Source of the DNA: CAYMZZ01 sp047600605 | GTDB taxonomy: Bacteria > Bacteroidota > Bacteroidia > Chitinophagales > Chitinophagaceae | Length of the DNA: 64,000 bases | Reading direction: 5' to 3' | NCBI GenBank assembly: GCA_047600605.1 | Contig: JASGKK010000003.1 | Coordinates: forward strand, 124,001-188,000 | Shown: positions 53,375-61,937 of the stretch, piece after piece | How positions within the stretch are numbered: the stretch's first letter is position 1 | Layout of the letters: every line of letters starts with the position of its first letter | Notes under the pieces: model-generated | What the model was told of the DNA's origin: nothing | What the model saw: the letters and a program-made list of their open reading frames with translations, nothing else | The model's database searches: none | Position numbers and translations under genes: made by a program

Positions 53375-54178
53375 ATGCGTATCATCAGCTACAACGTGAA
53401 TGGCATCAGAGCTGCTATCAATAAAGGCTTCATAGAATGGCTCAAAACCGATCCTGCAGACGTCATCTGCCTGCAGGAAACCAAGGCCCTTAAAGAAAAT
53501 GTAAACCATCAGCTATTTACTGACCTGGGCTATCACGACTACTGGTTCAGTGCGCAGAAAAAAGGATACAGTGGCGTAGCAGTGCTCACCCGCATCAAAC
53601 CTGATCATGTCGAGTACGGCACTGGTCATAAGATCAGTGATGATGAAGGCCGTGTCATCCAGCTCGACTTTGGCGACACCCGCCTTATTAATGCTTATTT
53701 CCCCAGCGGCACCAGTGGTGATGAGCGGCAGAGTTATAAATATGTCTGGCTTGATGAGTTATTTGCTTATGTGAAACAACTCAAAAAGAAATATCCCAAT
53801 CTTATTCTTTGTGGCGATTACAATATTGCTCACAATGAAATAGATATCCATGATCCCAAAGGCAACAAAAACTCTTCAGGTTTTCTGCCCGATGAACGCG
53901 CCTGGATGACAAAATTTCTGGAAAGCGGCTGGATTGACACCTTCCGTGTGTTTCACCCTGAGCCTCACCGTTATAGCTGGTGGAGCCAGCGTTTCCCTTC
54001 TGTACGCCTCAATAATAAGGGCTGGCGTATTGATTATATAAATGTTACAGAACCGCTAAAAAAACAACTGACTGATGCAGAAATATACCCCGATGTGAAG
54101 CATAGTGATCATTGTCCGGTATATTTAAATATTGATCTGGGTAATGCCGGGTCTCAGAAAAAGGCAGCAAAGAAATAG
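53375..54178 (+). CDS. xth: Exodeoxyribonuclease III / AP endonuclease
   Basis: A 267-residue member of the ExoIII-like EEP family, with MRIISYNVNGIRAA at the start, ICLQETK (catalytic Glu), LILCGDYNIAHNEID (Asp-Asn pair), GWRIDYINV and the C-terminal KHSDHCPVYL (catalytic Asp-His). It incises at abasic sites and has 3' exonuclease activity in base-excision repair. The basic C-tail KKAAKK is common in Bacteroidota members. It is divergent from the LOG gene. Confidence 0.95.
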   Translation: MRIISYNVNGIRAAINKGFIEWLKTDPADVICLQETKALKENVNHQLFTDLGYHDYWFSAQKKGYSGVAVLTRIKPDHVEYGTGHKISDDEGRVIQLDFGDTRLINAYFPSGTSGDERQSYKYVWLDELFAYVKQLKKKYPNLILCGDYNIAHNEIDIHDPKGNKNSSGFLPDERAWMTKFLESGWIDTFRVFHPEPHRYSWWSQRFPSVRLNNKGWRIDYINVTEPLKKQLTDAEIYPDVKHSDHCPVYLNIDLGNAGSQKKAAKK

Positions 54179-54279
54179 GCTCCTTCATCACTACCACCAA
54201 CTATTAACACTGCAGCACCCTGCACAGGATGTTGGATAGATGAAGCGTCGGCTGCGTTTTGTCGAACCAAAATCATCAT

Positions 54280-56694
54280 ATGACAGGATTGACCCTTCTG
54301 TTAGTGCTGGTGGCTATTGTACTGCTGTTACTATTGCTTAGCATTGCCGCCCGCATTAACCGCCAGCAGGAAATGCTGGAAAATCTGGATCGGAAAATTG
54401 AAAAGCTGATCCATCAGTCTAAAGAGAACCCCGCCTCATTTACCGAAAATATATCGCAGCAGGTGCCGGCCACAACACCAGTGCCGGCCAAAGAAATTAT
54501 TACTTTCACAGCACTACCACCGGAGGAGCCTGTGGCCGAAGAGCCTGTGGCGCCGGTGATACCGCCCTCAACTGCATTACCGGAAGAAGAAGAGTATGTG
54601 ATTGCGCCTCAAATAGTCAGTGAGGCCATAAAACCAAGGGTCGGCAAACCAACCGGCGAGCGGGATCTGGAAAAATACATTGGTGAAAATATTGCCAATA
54701 AGATCGGGATCGCTGTGCTGGTACTCGGCATCGCTTTCTTTATCAAATATGCCATTGATAAAGACTGGGTCAATGAACTGGGACGTGTGCTCATTGCCGT
54801 GGCCAGCGGTGTGTTGCTGATCGGTATTGCTCACCGCATCCGTAAAAAATACCGCTCATTCAGTTCTGTGCTTGTTGGCGGCGGCCTGTCTGTATTGTAT
54901 TTCAGCGTAGCTTTTGCTTTTCACGAATATCATCTCATTGGCCAGCAGGTTGCATTTGCCTTAATGCTGGTCATTACCGGGCTGGCAGTCGCTTTATCAC
55001 TGAAATATGACCGGGCTGAGCTGGCCATCCTGGCTACGCTGGGTGGTTTTGCCACTCCCTTCCTCGTTAGCACAGGCAACAACAATTACCATGCATTGTT
55101 TATCTACCTGGCCATCCTGTGTGCCGGTATGACGATTCTATCATGGTTCAAACGCTGGCCTGCCGTCAATATCATTGCCATGCTCGGCACATTGCTTATT
55201 TATGGCGGCTGGCTGGTAAGCGGTTCGATCAACGATGGTTATACGCCGTTTCCCTACAGACATGCCTTTCTGTATGGTACACTGTATTATTTTCTGTTTC
55301 TGGGCATGCACCTGCTCAACAATCTGCGTTTGCGCCGGCGCTTTACTGTACTGGATTTTTTACTCGTACTGGGAACCAATTTCCTGTATTTCGTTGCCGG
55401 TTTGCATATCCTCGAAAACTGGCAACATGATCAATGGAGCGGCGTCTTTACCGGTCTGCTGGGTGTACTGAACCTGTCGCTCGCGCTTACCTTCTATCGC
55501 AAACCGGCAGTCGATCGGAATTTTGTGTTGCTGCTAATTGGCCTTGCTGTTAGTTTTATATCGCTGATTGCCCCTGTGCAACTCAAGGGAGAGCAGATTA
55601 CATTGTTTTGGGCGGCAGAGTCCGTCATTCTGTTGTGGATATACTTGCGCAGTGGTATCGGTCAGTTACGAATTGCTCATTTAATACTCGCCCTTGCCGC
55701 TCTTACGAGTTTGTTACTGGTTTGGATGGACGCTTATGTCTTTACAAGTGGCGTCACGGCCGTTGTGATCAATAAAGCTGTATTAACGGGTTTGCCTGTA
55801 AGTATTGCTTTTGCTATCAGCCACTGGCTACACCGGAAAGAGGCCGGCCTTCCCGGCCCTGTTTATAAAGCATCTTTTTTCTCCTCGGTTTTCCTTGCTT
55901 TATCACTGGCGGTTGGTTTCATGACAGGTATACTCGAGATACTGTACCAGTTTAGTATGCGTTTCACAGCCACCAGCCTGGAAGCCGTCTATTGCCTGTT
56001 TTTTACGCTGGCCTATATGTTGTTTGTATTATGGATATACCGGAAGCAGCTATTTGTATCGCAATTGTGGCTGCTGTTTGCCGCAGCCGGCTCACTTCTT
56101 TATTTGTTAGTTACAGGTCTTCAGGCCGATGTCACTATTTATCTGTTAGAGAAAGGGCCTCTTTATCTGTACCTGGGTCATTGGGCCGGTACAGCCCTGC
56201 TGTTGTATATGCCGGTCTATATCATTCAGCATATCCGGCGCAGACAATCGGGATTTGCGCCTTACCAGACCCCTTATTTTACCTGGATTGCCACGATAGT
56301 CATACTGATCATCTTAAGTACAGAACTGTACCAGGTAATGCTATGGCTGGGATACAGAGATCAGGCAGACTGGCTCTGGTGGCAAAACCTGTATTATAAA
56401 GCCGGTCTGAGTATCCTGTGGAGTGTCTGCTCCTTTATACTTATCTGGCTGGGATTGAAATACCGCTACCGGCCATTGCGCATTATCTCACTCTGCGTAT
56501 TTGCCGTCACACTGGCTAAACTATTCCTGTACGATATCCGGAATATACCGCCGGGTGGAAAAATTGCGGCCTTTATCCTCTTGGGTATATTGTTGCTTAC
56601 TGTCTCATTCATGTATCAACGTCTCAAGGCTATGCTGATTGATCAGCCTGATATGATGAATGAGAGCAATGATAAAATGGGCAACAAGCAGTAA
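54280..56694 (+). CDS. DUF2339 multi-pass membrane protein
   Basis: The start chosen is the ATG at 54280 (804 residues, MTGLTLLLVLVAIVLL); a TTG 7 codons upstream is less likely. After the first helix comes a coiled and Pro/Glu-rich cytoplasmic linker (about 25-135), then the DUF2339 signature REDLEKYIGENIANKIGIAVLVLG-type segment (here ERDLEKYIGENIANKIG) and about 20 more transmembrane helices to the C-terminus. Function is unknown, but the family is widespread in Gram-negative bacteria. The stop at 56692-56694 overlaps the promoter-like box of the next gene. Confidence 0.9.
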   Translation: MTGLTLLLVLVAIVLLLLLLSIAARINRQQEMLENLDRKIEKLIHQSKENPASFTENISQQVPATTPVPAKEIITFTALPPEEPVAEEPVAPVIPPSTALPEEEEYVIAPQIVSEAIKPRVGKPTGERDLEKYIGENIANKIGIAVLVLGIAFFIKYAIDKDWVNELGRVLIAVASGVLLIGIAHRIRKKYRSFSSVLVGGGLSVLYFSVAFAFHEYHLIGQQVAFALMLVITGLAVALSLKYDRAELAILATLGGFATPFLVSTGNNNYHALFIYLAILCAGMTILSWFKRWPAVNIIAMLGTLLIYGGWLVSGSINDGYTPFPYRHAFLYGTLYYFLFLGMHLLNNLRLRRRFTVLDFLLVLGTNFLYFVAGLHILENWQHDQWSGVFTGLLGVLNLSLALTFYRKPAVDRNFVLLLIGLAVSFISLIAPVQLKGEQITLFWAAESVILLWIYLRSGIGQLRIAHLILALAALTSLLLVWMDAYVFTSGVTAVVINKAVLTGLPVSIAFAISHWLHRKEAGLPGPVYKASFFSSVFLALSLAVGFMTGILEILYQFSMRFTATSLEAVYCLFFTLAYMLFVLWIYRKQLFVSQLWLLFAAAGSLLYLLVTGLQADVTIYLLEKGPLYLYLGHWAGTALLLYMPVYIIQHIRRRQSGFAPYQTPYFTWIATIVILIILSTELYQVMLWLGYRDQADWLWWQNLYYKAGLSILWSVCSFILIWLGLKYRYRPLRIISLCVFAVTLAKLFLYDIRNIPPGGKIAAFILLGILLLTVSFMYQRLKAMLIDQPDMMNESNDKMGNKQ

Positions 56695-56699
56695 TTTTG
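56692..56699 (+). promoter_or_regulatory. Candidate -7 box of the DUF4286 gene
   Basis: TAATTTTG, a perfect TAnnTTTG, 3 bases before the ATG at 56703 and overlapping the stop codon of the upstream gene. It may be a leaderless promoter, or the gene may simply be read through from upstream. Confidence 0.4.
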
Positions 56700-56702
56700 G
56701 AT

Positions 56703-57008
56703 ATGATTGTTTACAATGTAACCTCGCGGGTAGATCATTCCATTGCAGAGCAGTGGCTGGTATGGATGCAACAGGAGCATATTCCGGATGTAACGGGTAC
56801 CGGCTGTTTTACACATGCCCAAATACTGGAGCTGATCGAAACGGATACTACTGAAGGTCCTACCTATGCAGTACAATATCATGCAGAAAGCAAGGCCTTA
56901 TACAACCGGTATATACGGGAGCATGCGGAGGGAATGCGTAAAAAAGTAATTGACAAATGGGGCGATAAAGTGATCTCCTTTCGTTCTGTATTGCAGGTTG
57001 TGAATTGA
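56703..57008 (+). CDS. DUF4286 family protein
   Basis: A 101-residue soluble protein starting MIVYNVTSRVDHSIAEQWLVWM; the frame could begin at a TTG two codons earlier, but the ATG fits the family. The pattern (strand, Ser-Ile helix, HIPDVTGTGCF, YAVQYHAESKALYNRYIREHA) is a ferredoxin-like alpha/beta fold listed as DUF4286 and common in Bacteroidota. Function unknown. It lies 8 bases after the DUF2339 gene. Confidence 0.9.
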   Translation: MIVYNVTSRVDHSIAEQWLVWMQQEHIPDVTGTGCFTHAQILELIETDTTEGPTYAVQYHAESKALYNRYIREHAEGMRKKVIDKWGDKVISFRSVLQVVN

Positions 57009-57106
57009 TTGTGTAAAAAGATTAAGTATACATTTCTTTCTGTTAAAAACAGTTGTATATTCCGCGCAAACCCGCTTCTGTACTGCGTTTCATTACATAT
57101 CTTTTA

Positions 57107-57205
57107 AAACCCTTGCTGGTAGCGGGTTTCAGCCGGGTATAGCACAATCGTATCGTAAAATCACGCAATGTCAAATCCGTTAAAATCCTTGCCTGTAGCG
57201 GATTC
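57107..57205 (+). repeat. Two related hairpins upstream of the HU gene
   Basis: AAACCC-TTGCTGGTAGC-GGGTTT at 57107-57129 and AAATCC-TTGCCTGTAGC-GGATT at 57183-57204 share the loop core TTGC..GTAGCGG. Their stems differ by matched changes (CCC/GGG versus TCC/GGA), so base pairing is kept. A third, weaker look-alike starts at 57068. The second is followed by GGTGGGTTTTTT, which may make it a terminator. Confidence 0.6.
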
Positions 57206-57266
57206 GGTGGGTTTTTTATAATCTGTTTTTAAGGCAAATATTTTTCTGTCTCAGCGAAAAAGCTTC

Positions 57267-57274
57267 TAAATTTG
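57267..57274 (+). promoter_or_regulatory. Candidate -7 box of the HU gene
   Basis: TAAATTTG, a perfect TAnnTTTG, ends 32 bases before the ATG at 57307, leaving a short A-rich leader (CTAAAAAATCGAAT) of the sort that replaces a Shine-Dalgarno sequence in Bacteroidota. Confidence 0.5.
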
Positions 57275-57306
57275 TCGCCGTTACAAAATCTTCTAAAAAA
57301 TCGAAT

Positions 57307-57576
57307 ATGAACAAAGCTGAATTAATTACGAAAATCGCCGAAGATGCCGGTATCACCAAGACACAGGCTAATGAAGCGCTTGATTCTTTTGTGGAAGCAG
57401 TTACCAAGACATTGAAAGGCGGTGGTAAAGTGACGCTCGTTGGCTTTGGTACTTTTTCCGTTTCCAAAAGAGCGGCTCGTAATGGCCGTAACCCCCAGAC
57501 CGGTGAAGTGATCAAGATCAAAGCAAGAAAAGTGGCTCGTTTTAAAGCCGGTAAAGAACTGTCTGCAAAACTGTAA
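57307..57576 (+). CDS. HU-family DNA-binding protein
   Basis: An 89-residue histone-like protein: MNKAELITKIAEDAGITK, EALDSFVEAVTKTLKGG, VTLVGFGTF, the DNA-contacting arm RNPQTGEVIKIKA and the C-terminal KARKVARFKAGKELSAKL (shown as KVARFKAGKELS). HU dimers bend and compact DNA. The size is standard. A hairpin terminator follows 17 bases after the stop. Confidence 0.97.
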   Translation: MNKAELITKIAEDAGITKTQANEALDSFVEAVTKTLKGGGKVTLVGFGTFSVSKRAARNGRNPQTGEVIKIKARKVARFKAGKELSAKL

Positions 57577-57593
57577 CCGAATCATTTACTCGT

Positions 57594-57632
57594 AAAAAGC
57601 TCCAGTGCTTCATCCAGTACCGGAGCTTTTTT
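57594..57632 (+). terminator. Rho-independent terminator of the HU gene
   Basis: The stem AAAAAGCTCC/GGAGCTTTTT encloses an 18-base loop and is followed by further T residues. Confidence 0.88.
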
Positions 57633-57672
57633 AGTGAAAATAGCTACCTTTATATTTCAAATTTTTTTAACC

Positions 57673-57784
57673 ATGGGAAGAGGAGATAAAAAAACTGCCA
57701 AAGGCAAACGTTTTAAAGGTTCATTCGGCAAAAGCCTGCGCCAAAAAACCGATTGTCAAGAAAGCCGCAGCAAAGAAAGCATAA
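57673..57784 (+). pseudogene. 30S ribosomal protein THX gene with a one-base frameshift
   Basis: Starting at ATG 57673 the frame reads MGRGDKKTAKGKRFKGSFGK then S, the canonical THX N-terminus. It then leaves the family, reading through to an unrelated tail. Dropping one base within CTGC at 57736-57739 restores AKKPIVKKAAAKKA and a TAA at 57782-57784, the expected basic C-terminus and size (about 36 residues). A perfect terminator hairpin follows. THX is a tiny small-subunit protein, so a one-base sequencing error is a strong alternative to true loss. Confidence 0.85.
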
Positions 57785-57816
57785 TCAATGTGCTTACATA
57801 TCGAAAGTTATTTAAG

Positions 57817-57839
57817 GTCCGGCATAGCCGGACTTTTTT
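57817..57839 (+). terminator. Rho-independent terminator of the THX gene
   Basis: The perfect stem GTCCGGC-ATA-GCCGGAC (57817-57833) is followed by TTTTTT. It lies 32 bases after the restored THX stop. Confidence 0.92.
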
Positions 57840-57963
57840 GATTTGGAGATTTGAGGATTTGAAGATGGTATTTAAATATCGAATGCTTTCATTGTTCTGG
57901 AAAACTTATTACTTAGAACTTATAACCTAAAACTCATCTTCAAATCCTCAAATCTCCAAATCA
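57839..57963. repeat. Perfect 29-bp inverted repeat between convergent genes
   Basis: 57839-57867 (TGATTTGGAGATTTGAGG + ATTTGAAGATG) and 57935-57963 (CATCTTCAAAT + CCTCAAATCTCCAAATCA) are exact reverse complements, with a 67-base loop containing a TTATTACTTAGAACTTATAAC tract of the other family (58 kb copy; quoted pieces ACTTAGAACTTATAACC). It fills the spacer between the THX gene and pdxH. Confidence 0.95.
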
Positions 57964-58608
57964 TCACGGTGCGAGTCTCACCCTCACCCAGTTGCCTCCC
58001 GGCTCCAGTGAGTATTCGAGGCGGTCGTGCAGCCGCGATGGTCGCCCCTGCCAGAATTCAATCACTACCGGCTTTACGAGGAAGCCACCCCAGTGCCCGG
58101 GGCGTGAAGGATTTTTTCCGGAAAGCTCTTTTTCTGTCTGCTTATATTTTTCTTCGAGCCATTCGCGGCTTTCTATCATCTGACTTTGGGGAGATACGCT
58201 GGCACCTATCTGGCTGCCCAGCGGACGGGAATGAAAGTAAGTATCACTCTCTTCTTCACTTACCTTATGTACAATGCCCGTAATACGTACCTGGCGCTCC
58301 AGTTCTTTCCAGAAAAAGACCAGGCAGGCCTTGGGATTCTCGATTAGTTGTTTGCCCTTATAGCTATTGTAATTGGTGAAGAAGGTAAATCCTTCGTCTG
58401 AGTACCCTTTTAATAAGACGATGCGTGCAGAAGGAACACCATCTGTCGATGCAGTAGCCAGTGTCATGGCATTCACTTCATCCAACTGGGCATTCACAGC
58501 TTCCTGCCACCAGCGGTCAAACAGGTGCAGTGGATTAAGATCGGTGTCGGCCTCTGACAATGACCGTTGCGCATAATTCTTGCGGATGCCGGCAATATCC
58601 TGTGTCAT
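57964..58608 (-). CDS. pdxH: Pyridoxamine 5'-phosphate oxidase
   Basis: A 214-residue FMN enzyme that oxidises pyridoxamine or pyridoxine 5'-phosphate to pyridoxal phosphate. Features: NAMTLATASTDGVPSARIVLLKG, FFTNYNSYKGKQL (FMN and phosphate contacts), SRPLGSQIGASVSPQS, and the C-terminal dimer and active-site segment EFWQGRPSRLHDRLEY. Length and start (MTQDIAGIRKNYAQ) are standard. The stop codon lies at the end of the inverted repeat that separates it from the THX gene. Confidence 0.97.
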   Translation of the reverse strand: MTQDIAGIRKNYAQRSLSEADTDLNPLHLFDRWWQEAVNAQLDEVNAMTLATASTDGVPSARIVLLKGYSDEGFTFFTNYNSYKGKQLIENPKACLVFFWKELERQVRITGIVHKVSEEESDTYFHSRPLGSQIGASVSPQSQMIESREWLEEKYKQTEKELSGKNPSRPGHWGGFLVKPVVIEFWQGRPSRLHDRLEYSLEPGGNWVRVRLAP

Positions 58609-58732
58609 AGAAAAGAATTTATAGACAGTATAAAAGAATGCATTGCACTTATCGCCGTATTGATGATGGCAATGTGCATGACATTGGCAAAGTTAGGAAT
58701 CCGTGCGGGTGTGAAAAGTGATTTGAATCAGG

Positions 58733-59956
58733 TCAGGCTGATTTATTTCCTGTCTGGCGACGCATAAGCTGATCGCGTTCTTCTGACACTACATGCAGCA
58801 TACTTTCCAGTTCGCTGACACGGCGCAGTTGGCTTTCGAGTTTCTTATTGGCTTCGGATACCACCTGCAGATCGTTGTTCAATTCCTCGAGGTAAGCTAC
58901 GCGTTTCTGAAGCTGCTGGCGTTGTACATTGACTTCGCGAAGTTTATCTTCTGTTTCACCCAGCAGCGACTGCAGCTGCTGATTTTCGAGCGAGAGACGG
59001 CTGGCTTTTGTTTTCTGCTCATCCAGTTCGCGCGCTATGCGGGTATGTTCTTCTTTCAGATCGTCCATTTCGAGATTCATCATCTTGGAAGCTGTCAGTT
59101 GCGTTTCCAGTTTTTGAATCTTGCCTTGCAGTACATTGAATTCGCTGTAGGCATTATCCAGCATTGAGCTCATTTCGGAAGTAAGCTGCTGTTGCTGACG
59201 GATAGAATGAATTTCTTTTTCTTTTTCGCCCAGCATGTTTCGCATGTCGGTCAGCTGAGCATACAGTTCCTCATTGTTGCGGAGTATTTCCCGCTGTTTT
59301 TCTTCTTTCTCTTTAATGATATCAATATTGCCCAACAGGTCATTGATCTTCTGATTATGCTCTGCGAGGCTTTTCTGTGCCTGACGCAGCTGCTCCAGAT
59401 AAGCGTCGTCTGTGCGGGGTTTTTCTGCTTCGGCTGTCAGCTGTATGGCACGGGCTTCTTCGAGTTCGTTGCGCAGTGTAGCCATTTGCTGTTGCAGATT
59501 GTCGATTGTACGCAACTGATGCTGATGCTGTGCTTCAATGGCCCGGGCATTGTTGAGATCAAGATGCAGGCGGCTCACCTGTGCTTCCAGGTCCTGTATG
59601 GTTTTGTTTGATTCTTCCTGTTGCGGAGCAGTATGGCGTGCATTATCCAGTTCTGTTTTGAGCAGTTTGTTATTGCGGCGTACATCTTCCAGCTCCATGG
59701 AGTAAATGCGGCTGTTTTCTTCTGCCTCCTGCACCTGCAGTTTAAGATCAGTCATTTCTTTGTCGCGGGCCTCCATGTCGTTGAAGTATCTCAGCTTCCA
59801 CTCGTCACGGGCAAAGCTGGTGCGCTCCATCTCTTCGGTGGCGGCTTTAAGATTTTTGCGGCTGGCTATAAAGAAATGAATGGTGATACCCAGTATGATC
59901 GCGCCAAATAATAGCAACACGATCTCGAGAATTGAGAGGGTCAGGGTGGCGGCCAT
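58733..59956 (-). CDS. Membrane-anchored coiled-coil protein
   Basis: A 407-residue protein: one N-terminal transmembrane helix (about 8-30, IVLLLFGAIILGITIHFF) and then almost continuous heptad-repeat coiled coil from about 35 to 400, rich in Gln, Glu, Leu and Arg (DLEAQVSRLHLDLNNAR, KIQKLETQLTASKMMN). There are no enzymatic motifs. It may be a structural or scaffold protein of the envelope or division site (inference). The gene stands alone, with spacers of about 125 and 135 bases. Confidence 0.8.
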   Translation of the reverse strand: MAATLTLSILEIVLLLFGAIILGITIHFFIASRKNLKAATEEMERTSFARDEWKLRYFNDMEARDKEMTDLKLQVQEAEENSRIYSMELEDVRRNNKLLKTELDNARHTAPQQEESNKTIQDLEAQVSRLHLDLNNARAIEAQHQHQLRTIDNLQQQMATLRNELEEARAIQLTAEAEKPRTDDAYLEQLRQAQKSLAEHNQKINDLLGNIDIIKEKEEKQREILRNNEELYAQLTDMRNMLGEKEKEIHSIRQQQQLTSEMSSMLDNAYSEFNVLQGKIQKLETQLTASKMMNLEMDDLKEEHTRIARELDEQKTKASRLSLENQQLQSLLGETEDKLREVNVQRQQLQKRVAYLEELNNDLQVVSEANKKLESQLRRVSELESMLHVVSEERDQLMRRQTGNKSA

Positions 59957-60091
59957 AATAACTGTTTCGTTAACGTGTGATGAAACTAAAGAAAATTACC
60001 CGGATTACGGTTATTTGTTTTTCACAAGAGGGAGAAAGCACGCGCAAGATAATTGCTATCTTTAACACTAAGAAAAACAGTTTATCCTCAG

Positions 60092-61197
60092 ATGCGGAAA
60101 ATTCAGCTACTCACGGCATTTGCCCTGTTATTTCTGCTGCCGCTGGGCGGCCGCAGCCAGTCCAGTTGGTTCAAAACTTTCACCGGACAAATTGATAAAT
60201 ACCCATTTACCCTGCATCTGCATAAAGCCGGCAATAGCTATTCGGGTTTTTACTATTACCAGCGCATACAGCAACCGATTTATGTTTCGGGTGATGATTC
60301 CAGTGCCGGCCCGGCGTAATCCGCCTGCTGGCATTCGTACCTGGTGCCATGGACATGAATGAGCGTTTTGAAGTAAAGGCCGATACCGTTACCGGGCTGA
60401 CCGGTCAATGGAAATCACACCCCGACAGTGTCGCCAGGACGGTAACTGCTGCAATCAACAACGATCTATCTCCGCGCTTCGATTTTATTTATACGATGGG
60501 GGAAACCCAATTGCGTCCCCAACTGGCCGAATCGCCGGGAGCCAGCTATTATGCTGCGACTGTATGGCCATCTGGCAATAGTGCAGCCGGACAATTCGTG
60601 CGTCGTCAGATAGCCGGTCTTTTTGAGCTCAAGACCACACCTGTCGCTATCGGCACTTCTCTTTTACAACTGAAGAATACCTATCTGGCCGATTATAAAA
60701 AAGACTTCCGTGAGGTGCCTGACAGTGATATTGTTTCCTTTCCTTCCGGTTATACTATGAGCCAGGATCAGTCGGTACTGGTCATGTATCAGCAGGCGCA
60801 GATCCTTTCGCTGGCCAGCACCAGCTATGCTTATACCGGCGGTGCGCATGGTTTTGGTGCCACACAATATGTGGTTATTAATCCCGCCGGCCTGAAGAAA
60901 TATAAAATCACAGATGTATTACTGCCTGCGGGACGGGTTGCATTGCGCAGCTATCTGGAAAAATGGTTTCGCATACAGTATAAACTGCCACGAAACAGTA
61001 ATCTGGAAGAAGCCGGACTATTTGAAAACAAGATTGAGCCGAATAATAATTTTTACCTGACGGCAAAAGGGATCGGTTTCAGCTATGCGCCGTACGAAAT
61101 TGGCCCATATGCCATGGGAGATATCAATATCTTCATTCCCTTCAGCGAACTAAAGACATATCTGCAGCCGGCTTTTGCCAAACTGATCGCACAGTAA
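60092..61197 (+). pseudogene. Exported DUF3298 (RsiV-like) protein gene with one frameshift
   Basis: The first frame starts at ATG 60092 with a signal peptide (LLTAFALLFLLPLGGRSQ) and reads to DDSSAGPA followed by TAA. In another frame the upstream sequence GVIRLLAFVPGAMDMNERFE joins seamlessly to the long downstream ORF. A single-base deletion (or 2-base insertion) at about 60303-60310 explains the break. The C-terminal part shows the DUF3298 core: YTGGAHGFGATQYVVIN, then NNFYLTAKGIGFSYAPYEIGPYAMG-type residues (here YAPYEIGPYAMG) and IPFSELKTYL. The full product would be about 368 residues. It is secreted or periplasmic with unknown function. Confidence 0.82.
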
Positions 61198-61204
61198 AAA
61201 GTGA

Positions 61205-61918
61205 TTAGCTGGTGACGAGTGTGCCTACTTTTTCGCCGGTTACCACACGGCGCAGGTTACCTTCCTTATTCATATCAAATACAATGATAGGCAGGTTGTT
61301 TTCCATACAAAGTGTGAAGGCGGTCATATCCATCACACGCAGATTTTGACTAAGACATTCCTGGAAGGTGACGGTATTGTATTTAGTAGCAGTAGGATCT
61401 TTTTCGGGGTCGGCCGTGTAGATACCGTCTACCCTTGTGCCTTTGAGGATCACATCGGCATTGATTTCGATAGCGCGCAGAGAGCCTGCGGTATCGGTAG
61501 TAAAATAAGGATTGCCGGTGCCCGCGCCAAAGATCACCACACGTCCTTTTTCTACGTGTCGTATCGCACGGCGGCGGATATAAGGTTCTGCAATCTGTTC
61601 CATTTTGATAGCGCTCTGTAAACGGGTGTAGACGCCTACACGCTCGAGACCGGCCTGCAGAGCCATGCCATTGATCACGGTGGCCAGCATGCCCATATAA
61701 TCGCCATGTGCCCGCTCAATGCCTGTATCGGCTTCATTCATGCCCCTGTAAATGTTTCCACCGCCTATTACGATGGCTACCTGTACACCCAGCTCTGTAA
61801 TGGATTTGATGTCCTGCGCATACTGTGCAATGACAACAGGATCCATACCAAAGCTTTTATCACCCATTAATGACTCACCGGAAAGCTTGAGAAGAATGCG
61901 TTTGTATTTGGGCAGCAT
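61205..61918 (-). CDS. pyrH: UMP kinase
   Basis: A 237-residue amino-acid-kinase-fold enzyme that phosphorylates UMP to UDP. Features: YKRILLKLSGESLMG, IVIGGGNIYRG, the UMP-contacting ERAHGDYMGMLATVINGMA-type helix (here GDYMGMLATVING), RVVIFGAGTGNPYFTTDT and the DGIYTADPEKDP segment. The length is typical. An upstream TATCTTCG box (minus strand, 61938-61945) is a plausible promoter with a 19-base leader. It is convergent with the DUF3298 gene, 7 bases apart. Confidence 0.97.
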   Translation of the reverse strand: MLPKYKRILLKLSGESLMGDKSFGMDPVVIAQYAQDIKSITELGVQVAIVIGGGNIYRGMNEADTGIERAHGDYMGMLATVINGMALQAGLERVGVYTRLQSAIKMEQIAEPYIRRRAIRHVEKGRVVIFGAGTGNPYFTTDTAGSLRAIEINADVILKGTRVDGIYTADPEKDPTATKYNTVTFQECLSQNLRVMDMTAFTLCMENNLPIIVFDMNKEGNLRRVVTGEKVGTLVTS

Positions 61919-61937
61919 GCGATTGAATTTAGCGCTG

